In this document: positions 23,600 through 34,399 of the stretch, piece by piece
How positions within the stretch are numbered: position 1 is the stretch's first letter
How the letters are laid out: every line of letters starts with the position of its first letter
DNA from: Acheta domesticus
Taxonomy: Eukaryota; Arthropoda; Insecta; Orthoptera; Gryllidae
Direction of reading: 5' to 3'
Length of the DNA: 64,000 nucleotides
NCBI GenBank assembly: GCA_031308135.1
Contig: JAHLJT010009419.1
Coordinates: 31,338,869 to 31,402,868 of the forward strand
Translations under genes and position numbers: made by a program
The notes under the pieces: model-generated
Seen by the model: the letters and a program-made list of their open reading frames with translations, nothing else
Databases searched by the model: none
Told to the model about the DNA's origin: nothing

Positions 23600-23890
23600 A
23601 TATTTTCCAAGTGACATAAACATGAACTGAGTTTTGGGTTTTTGTTCACACATTTTACTTTCACCTTTTTCTACGTACTTACGTAGTAAAGAGGAGTTAT
23701 TGGAATGGGCTCCGGCAAAATCCGGCAAACAGGAAAAACTCCTAGTGTCAGGCCCTGGTAGCAAAAAAATGGATAAATCCTATTCTCGCATGTTGTAAAT
23801 TATTTCCTCTACTCTGCTTTGTGGGTCCCTGATACCGAAAAATCGATTGACAGCAATCCCGTCCGTCCATTCTCACCAAAACACAGTTAC
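23600..23890 (-). repeat. dispersed non-coding repeat R, copy 3 (partial)
   Basis: Contains the end-specific motifs of the family: TTTACTTTC, GGCCCTGGTAGCAAAAAAATG, GGGTCCCTGATACCG, AAAATCGATTGACAGCAA and CCGTCCGTCC. Read on the minus strand these match GGACGGA...TTTTTCGGTATCAGGGA at 35.65-35.70 kb. Only the terminal 250-300 bp is present. Confidence 0.6.
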
Positions 23891-23903
23891 GGAAAAACTA
23901 TAA

Positions 23904-23947
<44 letters not shown>
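23904..23947. repeat. (AAT)n microsatellite
   Basis: About fourteen tandem AAT units directly after the repeat R fragment. Confidence 0.95.
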
Positions 23948-23949
<2 letters not shown>

Positions 23950-24355
23950 TTTCATAAGAAATTTAAGAAATACTCGGAGGACAAAACTGTTATATAAACA
24001 AATCACAAAATAAAAGAAATTATGTAGAGTGCTCGTAGATGGTTGAAACTCTACATAACTTCCATAAATCAATCTATCATGTGCTTCAAGTCAACTTCAC
24101 ATGTCTTGTGTTGGAAATATATGAACGACTCTCTGAGGAAGCATCAAGAGATCTGACCTAATTTGGGAATAGACAACTCATGTGAAGTTTCATTCTCACT
24201 GGCATAATGCCCAAGGTCATGGATTTAGAAAACCAGTACTGATTTCAAAATCACAGTTTCAAAATAAGTTAGCATGACAATTCATTCAAGCATATAGCCA
24301 AGTTTCACTTGTCAACCTACTTTGAAGCACTTAAATGCCCGTTATTCAAAAGAAA
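23950..24355. other. A+T-rich unique DNA
   Basis: Nothing supported. Confidence 0.5.
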
Positions 24356-24359
24356 TAAT

Positions 24360-24840
24360 ATAATAGCAGAATGAGACAGGATCGAATCCTGGCAGCAGGG
24401 TAGACGAGTAGGCGGGAGTGGCGGCATCTCACGTGGGCAACGCGGGGACAACGACGGTGGGTGGCGATGGCTGCCGGTGGGTGCTGCGAGCGGCGGCGGG
24501 CATCGCCGTCAGAGAAGAACAACGCCAATTCCAGAGGCGCGGCGCCGTCGCTGGCGCCGTCGCTCCCTTGATGGCGCCAATCTCCAGACGCCGCCCCCGC
24601 CGCCCCCGGCGCCGCCGACGGCCATCATCGTCGCGCTCGTTCGTGAGGGGGCACGCCTCCGCCCCCCTCCCCGCCCCCTGACCCGACCCTGGCCGGGCAT
24701 TACGAGGGCGCCGCTCGCAAGAGGATCGTTACTCGAGCTGCCCTCAAAAGTCACGCTTCTGGGAATAATGTGGCTCCCGATTGCATTTGCCTTCTCATCG
24801 CCCTGAACGCTCCAACCCGCCCCCGAGGCACACCGCAGGG
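24360..24840. promoter_or_regulatory. CpG island
   Basis: CpG-dense, with GGCGCC palindromes at about 24,552 and 24,574 and a CCGCCGCCGACGGCC run. Frames on both strands are Arg/Ala/Pro-rich, and no splice-bounded coding segment is convincing. It may be a promoter or developmental regulatory element. Confidence 0.45.
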
Positions 24841-24849
24841 ACTTTTAAT

Positions 24850-26340
24850 GGTGCATATGAAGTGCGCTTCTTGTCTTTATACCGTTCTCAAGAAATGGAT
24901 TGAAACTAGTTATTAATTTTACGAAAGATATTTACTAGAATTTGTTTGAACATGCGTCTTAACATACGAGAAGAACCATCTTGTTCCAACTTTATTAAAT
25001 ACTGAAACATTTTCAAGAGGTGAATCAAGAGCTTAATAATCGTTGAAAAAAGAACCTCTCTTACAAGCGTTTTCCAAATTTAGTTCAACAGAAGAAACTT
25101 TCAAAAAATGATCCACTTGGATAATACATAATAGTGCACCTATGTTTTTTTTAATTTAAATAGTTTCTGGAGGAAGAATTTCTTATGCAATACTGTTGAT
25201 TAGTTTCATAATTGAATGAATTTAATCCTTTTTTACTCTGCCCGTTTCGATATTTGTTATTGAAACGTTAAGAAAATTCCAAGGAAGGTAAAAATAACTT
25301 TTTGGTGATATGAGAGGTAGTTACACATTTGCCAAAACGTGTATCATTTATACGAACGAATATAGCCTACTATGTAATAATTATGACACAATATTAACGA
25401 TTTCAGGTAAAAATGAATCCTATTTATCAATTCGATATTTAATTTTCTTTGGTTGACCACAAATGCATATTTTAATTGCTAGAGAACACCCATTGTGACC
25501 GCAAAGCGAAAAAAGTTGTTCCAATTAAATACAGGGACTCCGAATATTAGTTTCACATAATGTTACCGCAAAGTAACGAGACAGAGATAATATAACCCGG
25601 CACAAATTAAAACACGTAATTGTAAACCGCTCCGAGATGTGCTTGATAATTACCTTTATTTGGAAATAATTCAATACTGCATGTCAAAAATCTTTCAACC
25701 TCAGTGGTAACGGAATCAATGTAAATAATACCTCATCCTATATTTCAAATTCGCTGATTTCGTGATTGAATTAGTTGTAAAATTGAAATGAATAGCTTGG
25801 TTGGAAATACTACGTTAAGTTCATGAAGAATAAATAGAGGACGTTAACAAAGTCAACATTATATTTCATATTAACGTACGAACAATAATATCTTTAAATA
25901 TGATTCCATTTAATTTAAATACAGTATTCAGTTTCGATATCATTCATTTTACGCCATTTAAAATGTACTACGTGTGTTGTAATTGTCTTCATCTTTCATG
26001 AATTTTGTCGCGTTTCAAAATAGAATCAAACTGAAGGAAATAAAAGATAGTAATGAAAGCACCTACAGAACTATTTTTGATTTACGAGAATAATTAAAGT
26101 ATGGAAATGTATTCTTCAAACTACTGGACAGTAATTCTTAATTGCAATGTATCATCTTAAAGCCTTTCTGTTAAATATTTCATTCAATTAAAATTCGGAG
26201 AAAACATTACTTTTACCACTAAAGCAAAACTTGAACTGTTTCCCTGAGATAATTAAAATGAACAGTATTAAAGATATCTGTCATTCCTTTGAGGGCATCA
26301 GTCTTAGTTTAAAATATTGGAATAGATTTGGAGATATACT
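24850..26340. other. A+T-rich unique DNA
   Basis: Nearly 1.5 kb without an open frame, repeat or CpG cluster that I can support. Confidence 0.6.
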
Positions 26341-26575
26341 TCGATTTTTCTTTCTTGGCGCACGGGAGTGTGTCAATAAAATTGAATATCTCATAGTATT
26401 TCACGTCGTTCTCGGTTGTGCCGCTAGGAGACGTATGATCGCGACTGTAACGAGCAGTGCTGACGATCATGCGACTCGTGGCGGCACAATAGAGAACGAT
26501 GTGAAATACCATGTACGAAGCGATATTCCATTTTATTGACACCCCCCGTGCGCCAGGAAAGAAAAACCGAGTCTT
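26341..26575. mobile_element. long inverted-repeat hairpin (MITE or foldback element)
   Basis: The left arm (26,341-26,440) and right arm (26,463-26,575) are inverted copies with roughly 80-85% identity by eye. Shared blocks in order are TTTTTCTTTC.TGGCGCACGG, GTGTCAATAAAAT, GAATATC, GTATTTCAC.TCGTTCTC, TTGTGCCGC and ATGATCG, with about 22 nt of loop between. The right arm carries about 10 extra nucleotides. Frames on both strands within it mirror each other and are by-products. It has no transposase, and a target duplication is not clear. A short non-autonomous DNA transposon is the simplest reading; a long hairpin RNA source is possible. Confidence 0.75.
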
Positions 26576-26599
26576 TGTTTCGAAAAAATAAACTATCAT

Positions 26600-27480
26600 T
26601 ACAACAAAATTGATTTTTCAATTTAATTGTAACGTCAAGTTTACTTCCTCATGCAGATTGCGTTTTTCGCTAGAAATGGGAATCTTATTATTTTCACAAT
26701 GCTTATTTATTTTGCAGTATTCACAATTACACTCGTACCTCTCAAGAAGCAAGAGAAATTTTCACAATATTTTCATCAAAAGCATAATTATATAAAACAA
26801 TAACAAAACATATGTATATAAGTGCCAAAAATAATTTTGTCAGAAAGAAAGTTTAATTTAGGTTTCATTAATATTTAAAAAATCAAAGGAAAATTTTATT
26901 ACGAAAAATAACGTTTTTCGATTCTTCGATATCTTAATAGAAGGTCAGTAATTCTTTACGGATTACAAGTAAATACTCTAAAAGCTACAGTATCTTTTGT
27001 CAAGAAAGAAGTACCTGTGGCAATATCAAGTGTCATCGTGTTTACATAATTTGTGTTACAATTCTTGGTTATCACCGAGACTAAATATTTTCAACGCTAA
27101 CACAACATTCTCACTTTAAGCACAGTTTGTATTTTGTAAACGAATTTCGTCTTCATCACCATATCAAAAACGATAACTAGTCCTTTGAAACACAAAAAAA
27201 AACATTCAATTTACTTCAATATTTTTTTCTCGAATAACTCAGAGCAGTACAGCAAACATTCACTTTGCGTTCAACAGTTGTCCATCTAAATTAGCAACAT
27301 AAGTGTCTGTAATAACTATTTCAACTTTTCCAGTAAACTGGTAATTTATAGAAACAATTTTTTTAACTTTATAATCGTTATTTTGGATTTAATAAACATA
27401 CATATATAATATAAGTACTTACCTACGTCAACACTTTCCACAACCTACACTGTATATTTACTTCAATGCTAGGATTGACA
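26600..27480. other. A+T-rich unique DNA
   Basis: A TAG|GTAAGT donor match exists on the minus strand next to + 27,425, downstream (minus sense) of the G+C-rich segment at 27.5-28.3 kb, which could mark the end of an untranslated exon. Nothing else. Confidence 0.35.
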
Positions 27481-27689
27481 TCCAGCTATTCACATCCGCG
27501 CTTTACTATCAACTTCCAAGCCAGGCGCAACGGCTATCCCGACAAAGCTCATTCTGCACAAAACGCCCACCTCTGTCAAGCAAATTACGAATAATGGTAT
27601 TTACACAGGCGTGAGCCGGTTCGGACAAGCACAATATCGCCTCGACTGCGTCACCGCGAACAGTTCGCTTGCAACGCGAGCAAACAAGT

Positions 27690-28085
27690 GACGATGACGG
27701 CGGCAGCGGTGGAGGTAGTAGTGGCGATGGCAGTGGCAGTAGCAGTGGTACTGGCAATGGCGATGGTGATAGTGGAGGCGGTGGCGGTAGCATATCGGTA
27801 GCAGTGATGATGTAAGTGGCAGTGGCAGTGGTGGTGGTGGTGGCAGTGGCAGTGGCAGTAGCAGATGCAGTTTCATTGATGGAGGTGATCGTGGCGGAGG
27901 CATTGGTGATAGCACTGGCGGTGAAAGTGGTGGGGGCGGTGAAAGTGGCAGAAGCAGTGATAGAGGAAGAGGTGAATGCAGTGGCAGAGGCAGTTTCATT
28001 GACGGTGGTGGCGGTGGCAACGACAGCGGCGGCGATGGTGGCGGCGATGACGGCGCTGATAGCGGCGGTCTCGGTTACAAACGCA
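27690..28085 (+). repeat. GGY/AGY triplet-periodic low-complexity tract
   Basis: GGCAGTGGC, GGTGGTGGC and GGCGATGGT triplets recur with a strict 3-bp periodicity. One + frame reads a Gly/Ser/Asp-rich chain continuing as far as about 28,345, another reads Val/Ala-rich and the minus strand reads Pro/Leu-rich. An in-frame stop near 27,812 and the lack of an upstream ATG argue against a simple gene. TTAGTTGTGTTCGCAG|GA at about 28,098-28,115 resembles a splice acceptor. This could be a low-complexity exon but is listed as a repeat. Confidence 0.5.
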
Positions 28086-28105
28086 ATTTTGCGCTGAGTT
28101 TAGTT

Positions 28106-28348
28106 GTGTTCGCAGGAGGACCGGCTGGCCCGTGGGCTGCCGCTGTGATCGCTCAAAGAGAGGGACGCCACGCTGCGGCCAGGACGATCGCCGCAATTGC
28201 CCGCGATGGGCTCGTGCTGCATGGCGGACTATTGATGGAGCGGCAGGCAAATACGCCTCTGACGCTGGAACCCCTCGGGAAAAGTCGGTCGTTTTTGAGA
28301 AGTGCCGTTGCTCCGCGAGTTGGTTTTCTTGCTGCTCATTTTTGCTGA
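28106..28348 (+). CDS. hypothetical 80-codon frame, possible exon
   Basis: Directly after an acceptor-like pyrimidine stretch and AG. It is a balanced-composition, non-repetitive frame reading MFAGGPAGPWAAAV..., ending ...VGFLAAHFC. It continues in frame from the upstream Gly-rich tract. I do not recognise it. Confidence 0.15.
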   Translation: MFAGGPAGPWAAAVIAQREGRHAAARTIAAIARDGLVLHGGLLMERQANTPLTLEPLGKSRSFLRSAVAPRVGFLAAHFC

Positions 28349-28349
28349 T

Positions 28350-29440
28350 CCACGACACAAGGAGAAAGGTAGAACATGCGTATCTCCCAGCAGTAGAGCA
28401 AACAAAGTACAAGAAGCAAACAAAGTACTTAGAAAAGACACTACGGATCAATAAGAAGATTAAGAGGTAAGCTGATACATACTTAGGATGTTCATTTATG
28501 ATCTAATTACCGGACATGAATCAAGTAGAAAGACTAGTTCTGAAGAGTTATTTTTAATGCGCATTTTCTTAAATATTGGTTTTTCTTTTACAGTCTTCAA
28601 AATTCAACCGATAAATTTTTGATCTACCAAGCTGCAATTCTCCAAAAGTGCTACAGTCCTCCTATATCGTATTTTTAGTCATATTACTAAAGACCCATCT
28701 GGTTCTATAGGAACAAGAAAAAAAATCGTTTATCATATTTGATTTTATTCTAGTCATTGTATCTTGATGACATGCACCTGTTGATCACTTGCACCGTACT
28801 AATGTTGCCAAGAGAAGAGTTAAGCGCATCTTTCGGCAGTAAAGAGAATGTGGGCTCACGGTCTGGATAGTGCAAAAAGAGAAGGGAGGATGATTTTTTT
28901 CCAAAGTGATCAGAAGATTAAGCTTCCAATGATTGGGTAGTCTTTTAAAGATCGAAGCACGAATTTTGAATCATTATTATGACGTGTATACGAATTGCTA
29001 TGAATTCATTGTTTCTTACAAAGGCAACAATACTTCATTAATAAACTGTTTCTCTCAACGAACTGCTAATACAACATACTGTGTCAATTTCAAACAAAGC
29101 TGGCATTTTAAGCATGCGAATATTGATTTGTATGGTGTTTTTTTCGACCAGAAGTAATCACGACCATTGAATTAGATTACACTTTGGTATTAGTATCAGG
29201 CCGTTGCTTTTAAAGCGCCTTTTTAGCTAGCTGCGTCCAATTCTCAATTCTGCTTCTCTTGCGCTACGATTTACAAAGAAGGATGAATGGCGTCTAATCT
29301 TTACGTTTGTATGAGCGTAGTAAATAGCATTCTGACCAGCAATAATTGTTTACCATAATATTCATACACATAACCGGTAGCAGAGTACGATATGCAAATA
29401 AACTGGAACCCAGATAAAAACAAGTCTCGAGATAAAGTGA
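28350..29440. other. A+T-rich unique DNA
   Basis: Nothing supported in about 1.1 kb apart from a 17-bp imperfect direct repeat (GCAAACAAAGTAC.. at 28,398 and 28,417). Confidence 0.5.
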
Positions 29441-29458
29441 CACACACACACACACACA
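29441..29458. repeat. (CA)9 microsatellite
   Basis: Nine uninterrupted CA units. Confidence 0.9.
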
Positions 29459-29699
29459 GTGTAAAATACATTAATTTGTATTTTGCATAATTACATATAT
29501 AGTAGTTTATCACAGATAATATATTCGTATCGAGATATCGCCATACGCTGCCTGAAAATCACCACTCAGTTTAGCCAATTCTTCACGTTATCAAATAAGA
29601 GTTTACTTCATTCCGCCTCATTCGTCACACGTACACCTGCGAAACTGTACTCAGTCCTACACTTGCGAAGTGTCATCGCTCTCCCATTACTTCACTCAC

Positions 29700-30000
29700 C
29701 TTTTCGCTTTCAACGCCCTCGATCCCCCCTGAGCTGCTCTCCGCAGTGACTCAGCCGTCGCGAAACGCCTGCCAACCAACCCCTCCCCACTTTTATCGTC
29801 CTACGACTCCTCTCGCCTCCCACCCCGCCCTCCTCGCCCAGCGCCTCCCACCCCACCCTCCCCGCCCAGCGCCACCCGCCGCGTTGCGCTCGCAGCCGCG
29901 CCTGCGCCCACTAACCAGCACGTAATGAGGTCCCGGCCGCGTAATGAGGGATATTCACTCCCGCAGCCTGCGCGCGAAATAAAAGGGAAGCTAAAGCGAA
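29700..30000 (-). promoter_or_regulatory. CpG-rich island with minus-strand splice donor
   Basis: On the minus strand an AAAAG|GTGAGT donor (exon edge at + 29,700) terminates G+C-rich DNA, as expected for a first exon leaving a CpG-island promoter. GTAATGAGG occurs twice (29,922-29,930 and 29,941-29,949) and GATATTCACTC follows. The segment is embedded between C-rich low-complexity blocks. Orientation is inferred from the donor only. Confidence 0.35.
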
Positions 30001-30004
30001 TGAC

Positions 30005-31000
30005 ATGATTGCGCCTTCAGCCTGCAACCCCGCTCGCCGCCCGCCCCGCCCCGCCCCGCCCCGCCCCGCCCCGCCCTCTCACAGCGCCACCCACACCCTA
30101 CTCCTTCTTGCCCAGCTCTACCCGCGCCGCCCCGCCCCGCCCTTTCAAAGCGCCACCCACACTCTACTCCTTGCACAGCTCTACCACGCTCCGCCCCGCC
30201 CTCTCACAGCGCCACCCACACCCTACTCCTTCTTGCCCAGCTCTACCCCGCTCCGCCCTCTCACAGCGCCCCCCACACCCTACTCCTCCTTGCCCAGCTC
30301 TGCCCCGCTCCGCCTTGCCCCGCCCTCTCACAGCGCCACCCATACCCTACTCCTCCTTGCCCAGCTCTACCCCGCTCCGCCCTCTCACAGCGCCACCCAC
30401 ACCCTACTCCTTCTTGCCCAGCTCTACCCCGCTCCGCCCCACCCCGCTTCGGCTCGCTCTGCCTCGTTCTCCCTCTCCAACCCCCACCTCCATGCCCGCT
30501 CTTTGCCCCCCACTCAACTCAGTCCCACTCCTGCCCTCCACTTCCCACCCATCCCGCTCTGCCACGTCCCGCTCAGTCCTGTCCCATCCCTCCTCTGCCC
30601 GCTCGCAGCACGCTCAGCTGTGTCCCACCCCCGCAACCCCTATTCTCAACAACCTACCCCGCCTCAGCAAAGTGCCCACCCATTCTACTCCGTCTTGCCC
30701 CGGTCTACCCCGCTTCGCCTCACTCAGCCCCGTTATTCTCCCACCCTACCCGCTCCGGCCCACCCCGCCGCTCCCCGCCCCAACCAGCTCTACCGCGCCC
30801 ACTCGACCCCGCCCCACCCCGCCCTGCCCAGATCCTCTCACCTTCCACACCCCGCCTGATCCCGCTCTGCCGCACCCCACTCAGCTCTATCGCTCTCTCG
30901 TCTCACTTGCTCCCTCCCTCCCCTCCACACCCAGACCCATCCAGCTCTGCCGCTCCCCGCTCAGCTGTCTTCACTCACGCCACCCTTCCCCGCCGCGCCT
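30005..31000. repeat. C-rich tract with a 57-67 bp tandem repeat
   Basis: At 30,045-30,450 a unit of the form TCTCACAGCGCC-ACCCACACCCTACTCC-TTCTTGCCCAGCTCTACC-CCGCTCCGCCC recurs six times. TCTCACAG-type starts lie at 30,077, 30,143, 30,202, 30,259, 30,326 and 30,383. The length differences come from variable numbers of CCCCG pentamers. From 30,450 to 31,000 the same C-rich composition continues without fixed order. Frames of 284 and 408 codons on + are by-products. Confidence 0.8.
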
Positions 31001-31019
31001 TGCCGTCTGCCTGGGAAAG

Positions 31020-31300
31020 AAGCGGACTACATTTGTACCGGATTACCGTGACAGAAATGAAATTTGCGACGGCGACGGCGCGTGGGGGCGGGGCGCGGGG
31101 GTCGGAGTCACCGCTGGAGACTCGTTTGCGCCCGCGCTGCTTGCGGAGCTAACGAGGAAATGCGACGCGTCTGGCACCGCTCCCCTCCCTCCACCCCCTG
31201 CCCCTACCCCACTCTTCCCGCCTCGTCGCCCTTAGATGTCGCCTTGCGGGTCGCAGAACAAGTTTAAAGCTCGGCTGTCGCGCATAAAGAGCGGCACGGT
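31020..31300. promoter_or_regulatory. CpG island with CATAAA motif
   Basis: CpG-dense from 31,060, with GGGGCGGGGCGCGGGG at 31,085-31,100 (GC-box-like). GCGCATAAAGAGC at about 31,280 resembles the CATAAA elements embedded in the islands at 43.2 and 45.5 kb. Confidence 0.4.
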
Positions 31301-32120
31301 CGCTCAATTCCACACGTGTTGCGAGTGTGTTCAGGGTGTGGGTGTAGGGCGACGATGCCGATCCTTTTGGATTTCCAAAGTCCCAGCTTCGGGTGCGGGG
31401 AGAAGGAAAATTTTCGGCGCGGAATAATTAGCGAATGATGTGAATGAGGTCTCGTTTCGAAACGGGTTTTTGACGTGGCACCAGAAGAGCTGTCTTCGTC
31501 CAATGCCTACCGTCAATACACGACAGAAGGTACTAGACATATTCAAAGGATTTGCAATTGCAGTGGTGTTGCACAGAAAGGAAACTTGAAAGCACGCGAG
31601 AGTTGCGCAGTTAAGGTTTCCCGAACAGAATAATTAGTGAAACTGAAAATAAAATGGAGTACACAGGTATGTTGCGAAGTCGTTATTTGCAATTACGAAA
31701 GTCGTTCTCAGTTTAACGATAAACGCAATATTTATGAAAAGCCATTGCAGATTGTATTTTTTGTCACAGATTCTTAATAATACCGAAAACAACCTGAACA
31801 TTTTTCTTAATAAGTTTGACATTTAATGCACGTGATGACAACGAACCCCTTCTTTTTACCCACCTCCTAGTTCCGCTCCAATTAGGGCGAAGACCGTGAG
31901 GATCCACTTTGAAGAGAATGCGCTTATTCGTTGAAATTACTTCTTGATTACTTTTCGAGATGATTTGATGACTTGGCAATCAATACCAAAACTTAGGTTT
32001 TTAGCTCTTTATGTATTAAAATAAGAACAAACAATTATGTGGCAAACGGCTATAAACGTTTCATTTTGAGAAAACCCGTTGTAAAATCTCCAGCTATCAG
32101 CCACATGGATTAATCCGATT
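31300..32120. other. A+T-rich unique DNA
   Basis: Small chance frames only. Confidence 0.5.
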
Positions 32121-32129
32121 TTGAACCGC

Positions 32130-32640
32130 AGCCCCAGTGGAGTCGATCTAGCGTTGGTCACCGCGATGAAGGGGGCACGCGCCCCGAAACTGCCAACACC
32201 CTCTGTGCTCAGGCTAAGAGCTCGCCCTTGGGGACGACTTAGACCCTGCGGGGGCCGCGAGGCGTATGTGGGCGGGGCGGGATGTGGGATTGGGGCGCAG
32301 ACCGCGGGGTAACTGCGTCGGATTACGTGCACCTGCGGCTTCTCCCAAGAGGGTAGGTCGTGAGTGGGTGTGAGTGAGCGAATGAGCGCCGACGGGCAAA
32401 GAAGGGGGGATGTGGGGAGGGGCAGGATGGGCACGAACGAACGGGGAGTAGGAGGGCGTGAGCGGCCGCGGATGAGAGAAGACGGGCGCGGGTGGGTACG
32501 AACTGGCGCGGACGAGCGTGGGTGGGCGTGAGCCAGTGTAGGCGGCTGTGGGCGGGGCGAGGTTGGGCGTGGGTGAAAGTGGGCGAGCGAGAGCGGGCGG
32601 GCGGGCAAGCGCGGGCGCGGGCGGGCGGGTGGCGCGGGCG
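32130..32640. repeat. G-rich (+ strand) low-complexity tract
   Basis: From about 32,340 the + strand is dominated by GGGCG, GTGGG and GAGCG motifs of loose 10-12 bp spacing, grading into the ordered decamer array. The first 200 bp are G+C-rich and non-repetitive. Long frames on both strands are compositional. Confidence 0.55.
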
Positions 32641-32650
32641 AGCGCGGGCG

Positions 32651-32780
32651 GGCGGGCGCGGGCGGGCGCGGGCGGGCGCGGGCGGGCGCGGGCGGGCGCG
32701 GGCGGGCGCGGGCGGGCGCGGGCGGGCGCGGGCGGGCGCGGGCGGGCGCGGGCGGGCACGGGCGGGCACGGGCGGGCATG
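32651..32780. repeat. decamer minisatellite (GGCGGGCGCG)n
   Basis: Ten perfect copies of GGCGGGCGCG (32,651-32,750) followed by two GGCGGGCACG and one GGCGGGCATG. The period of 10 matches that of the unrelated array at 47.9-49.0 kb. The G-rich strand has regularly spaced GGG runs, and the unit contains CGCG. Confidence 0.95.
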
Positions 32781-33010
32781 CAGGGGGCAGCCGGCGGGGG
32801 GAGGGCGGGGAGCGGGTGGGCGAGCGGGGAGGCGGGCATGGGTGGGCGCGGGCGCGACCGAGGGAGGGCGGGAGACCTAATTCTATCGGCGGAGGGCGGA
32901 GCGCAGGCGGCTGGCCGGGGCAGCAATCAAGCGACTCGGTTCGTTGGCACCCGCCTGCTCTTCACTCAGTCTGCGCCGCCTGCGCCCGTGGAACCCTCTG
33001 GAAAGAACTC
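32781..33010. promoter_or_regulatory. CpG-rich flank of the decamer array
   Basis: G+C-rich, CpG-containing and not ordered. It continues to about 33,010, where composition drops. No supported gene. Confidence 0.35.
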
Positions 33011-34360
33011 GCACGCCAATTACAGAGCTGATTACGAGCCAGTAAGACGATGCCAGAGCCCATATGCGCCTCACATGTATAACCGTTTCACCGGACATTT
33101 TGTCTTTATTCTTAGACAGTCCATCTGGAAAGATGTGATTTTACGATATTTCTTACACATTTAAAAATAAATAATTTTGAAACTCTTTCCCTACAAAGAT
33201 ACTGAATTGTTCGTTTCTACATTGATATAAAACCAGGTCATTAACCACTTTTGGATGATGCATTGGAACTTTTCGGTACTCTTCGCAAATGCACTCGGTG
33301 CTGCTGAATTGCCCGTTTCGATGGTGGTGACAAGAAGTAATCACATAAAAAACATTCATTAACAAATATTTGTGAGTCATATTCTGACACATTTCCATTG
33401 GTTCTGATGTTTTAAAAGGTTCAATAAATTTATTTCACTTCCTGCACCAACGTATTAAAAATCGTGTTTCAGCAAAATAAATTAGAATATTTTTAATAGT
33501 AAAATCCGGGGAAGTGAAACCAATATATACATGTAACTCATTTAATATGGGGATTATTTAATTTCTCATTTCATTTATTAATTTGTCCAAAATGTGCAAA
33601 TAAATGTGTAATTGCCATAAACGTGAAGGAGTCTCAACTAATTTATTATTTCATTGAATTGCGGAAAGAAAATTGTAATTCAGTTTCAGTTCCTTAGTCT
33701 GCGCGTCAGAGAAAATTCCAATCTTTGTATTAAGAACAGTAGTGATCTAACATTCGTTTTTACTTACTATACTAAAAGAAAAATAGAATGTGACGAATGA
33801 ATACCAAAACATACGCAAAAGAATTATGAGAAGAATAATGTGATAGTAACGTGAATGAGTTGACGTTTTCAAATGTGGCCGTAAATATTGAATGTATTTA
33901 CGTCACATTTTATTATTAAACAATAAAAAACTCATACAGAATGTTTATATGAAGTGTCAAGTAGTCATCCCGCTGATTAATAAATTTACCCTCGCAATTC
34001 GGTTTTTATTGGCAGTATTATTGAAATGCATTGGGGAAATGAATATCATTGGACACTCAATATTATAAACAAACACCCAGTTTCAACTCTTTTCATACAA
34101 TATAAACATATTAAACGCGATCATGTTACACTCGAATATTTACACAGTATAGGAATGGAAGAAAACAGAAACATACTACATTCAAATGAGAGAAACGCTG
34201 GCAATATTCACAAAAGCAAAGTTCCATATGGAAAAATCAATCTTAGAATGTTAATATTACATGGAAAGTACGGTATTAACCTGAATTAAATAAAAATACA
34301 AATTTTCTGCCCATTCAATTTTTAAAGGATTCAAATTTCATGTAATTGCGACGACGTTGA
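33010..34360. other. A+T-rich unique DNA
   Basis: Chance frames only (for example 87 codons at 34,026-34,289). Confidence 0.55.
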
Positions 34361-34399
34361 GGTAAGTTAAAATAGTGGTGCTACAGAATGGCACAGACT

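Noticed and set aside
26231..26621. Three overlapping frames on both strands near 26.4 kb
   Set aside because: They mirror each other because they lie in the arms of an inverted repeat.
30005..31235. Proline-rich proteins of 284 and 408 residues
   Set aside because: They are by-products of C-rich composition and a tandem repeat whose unit length varies by non-multiples of 3.
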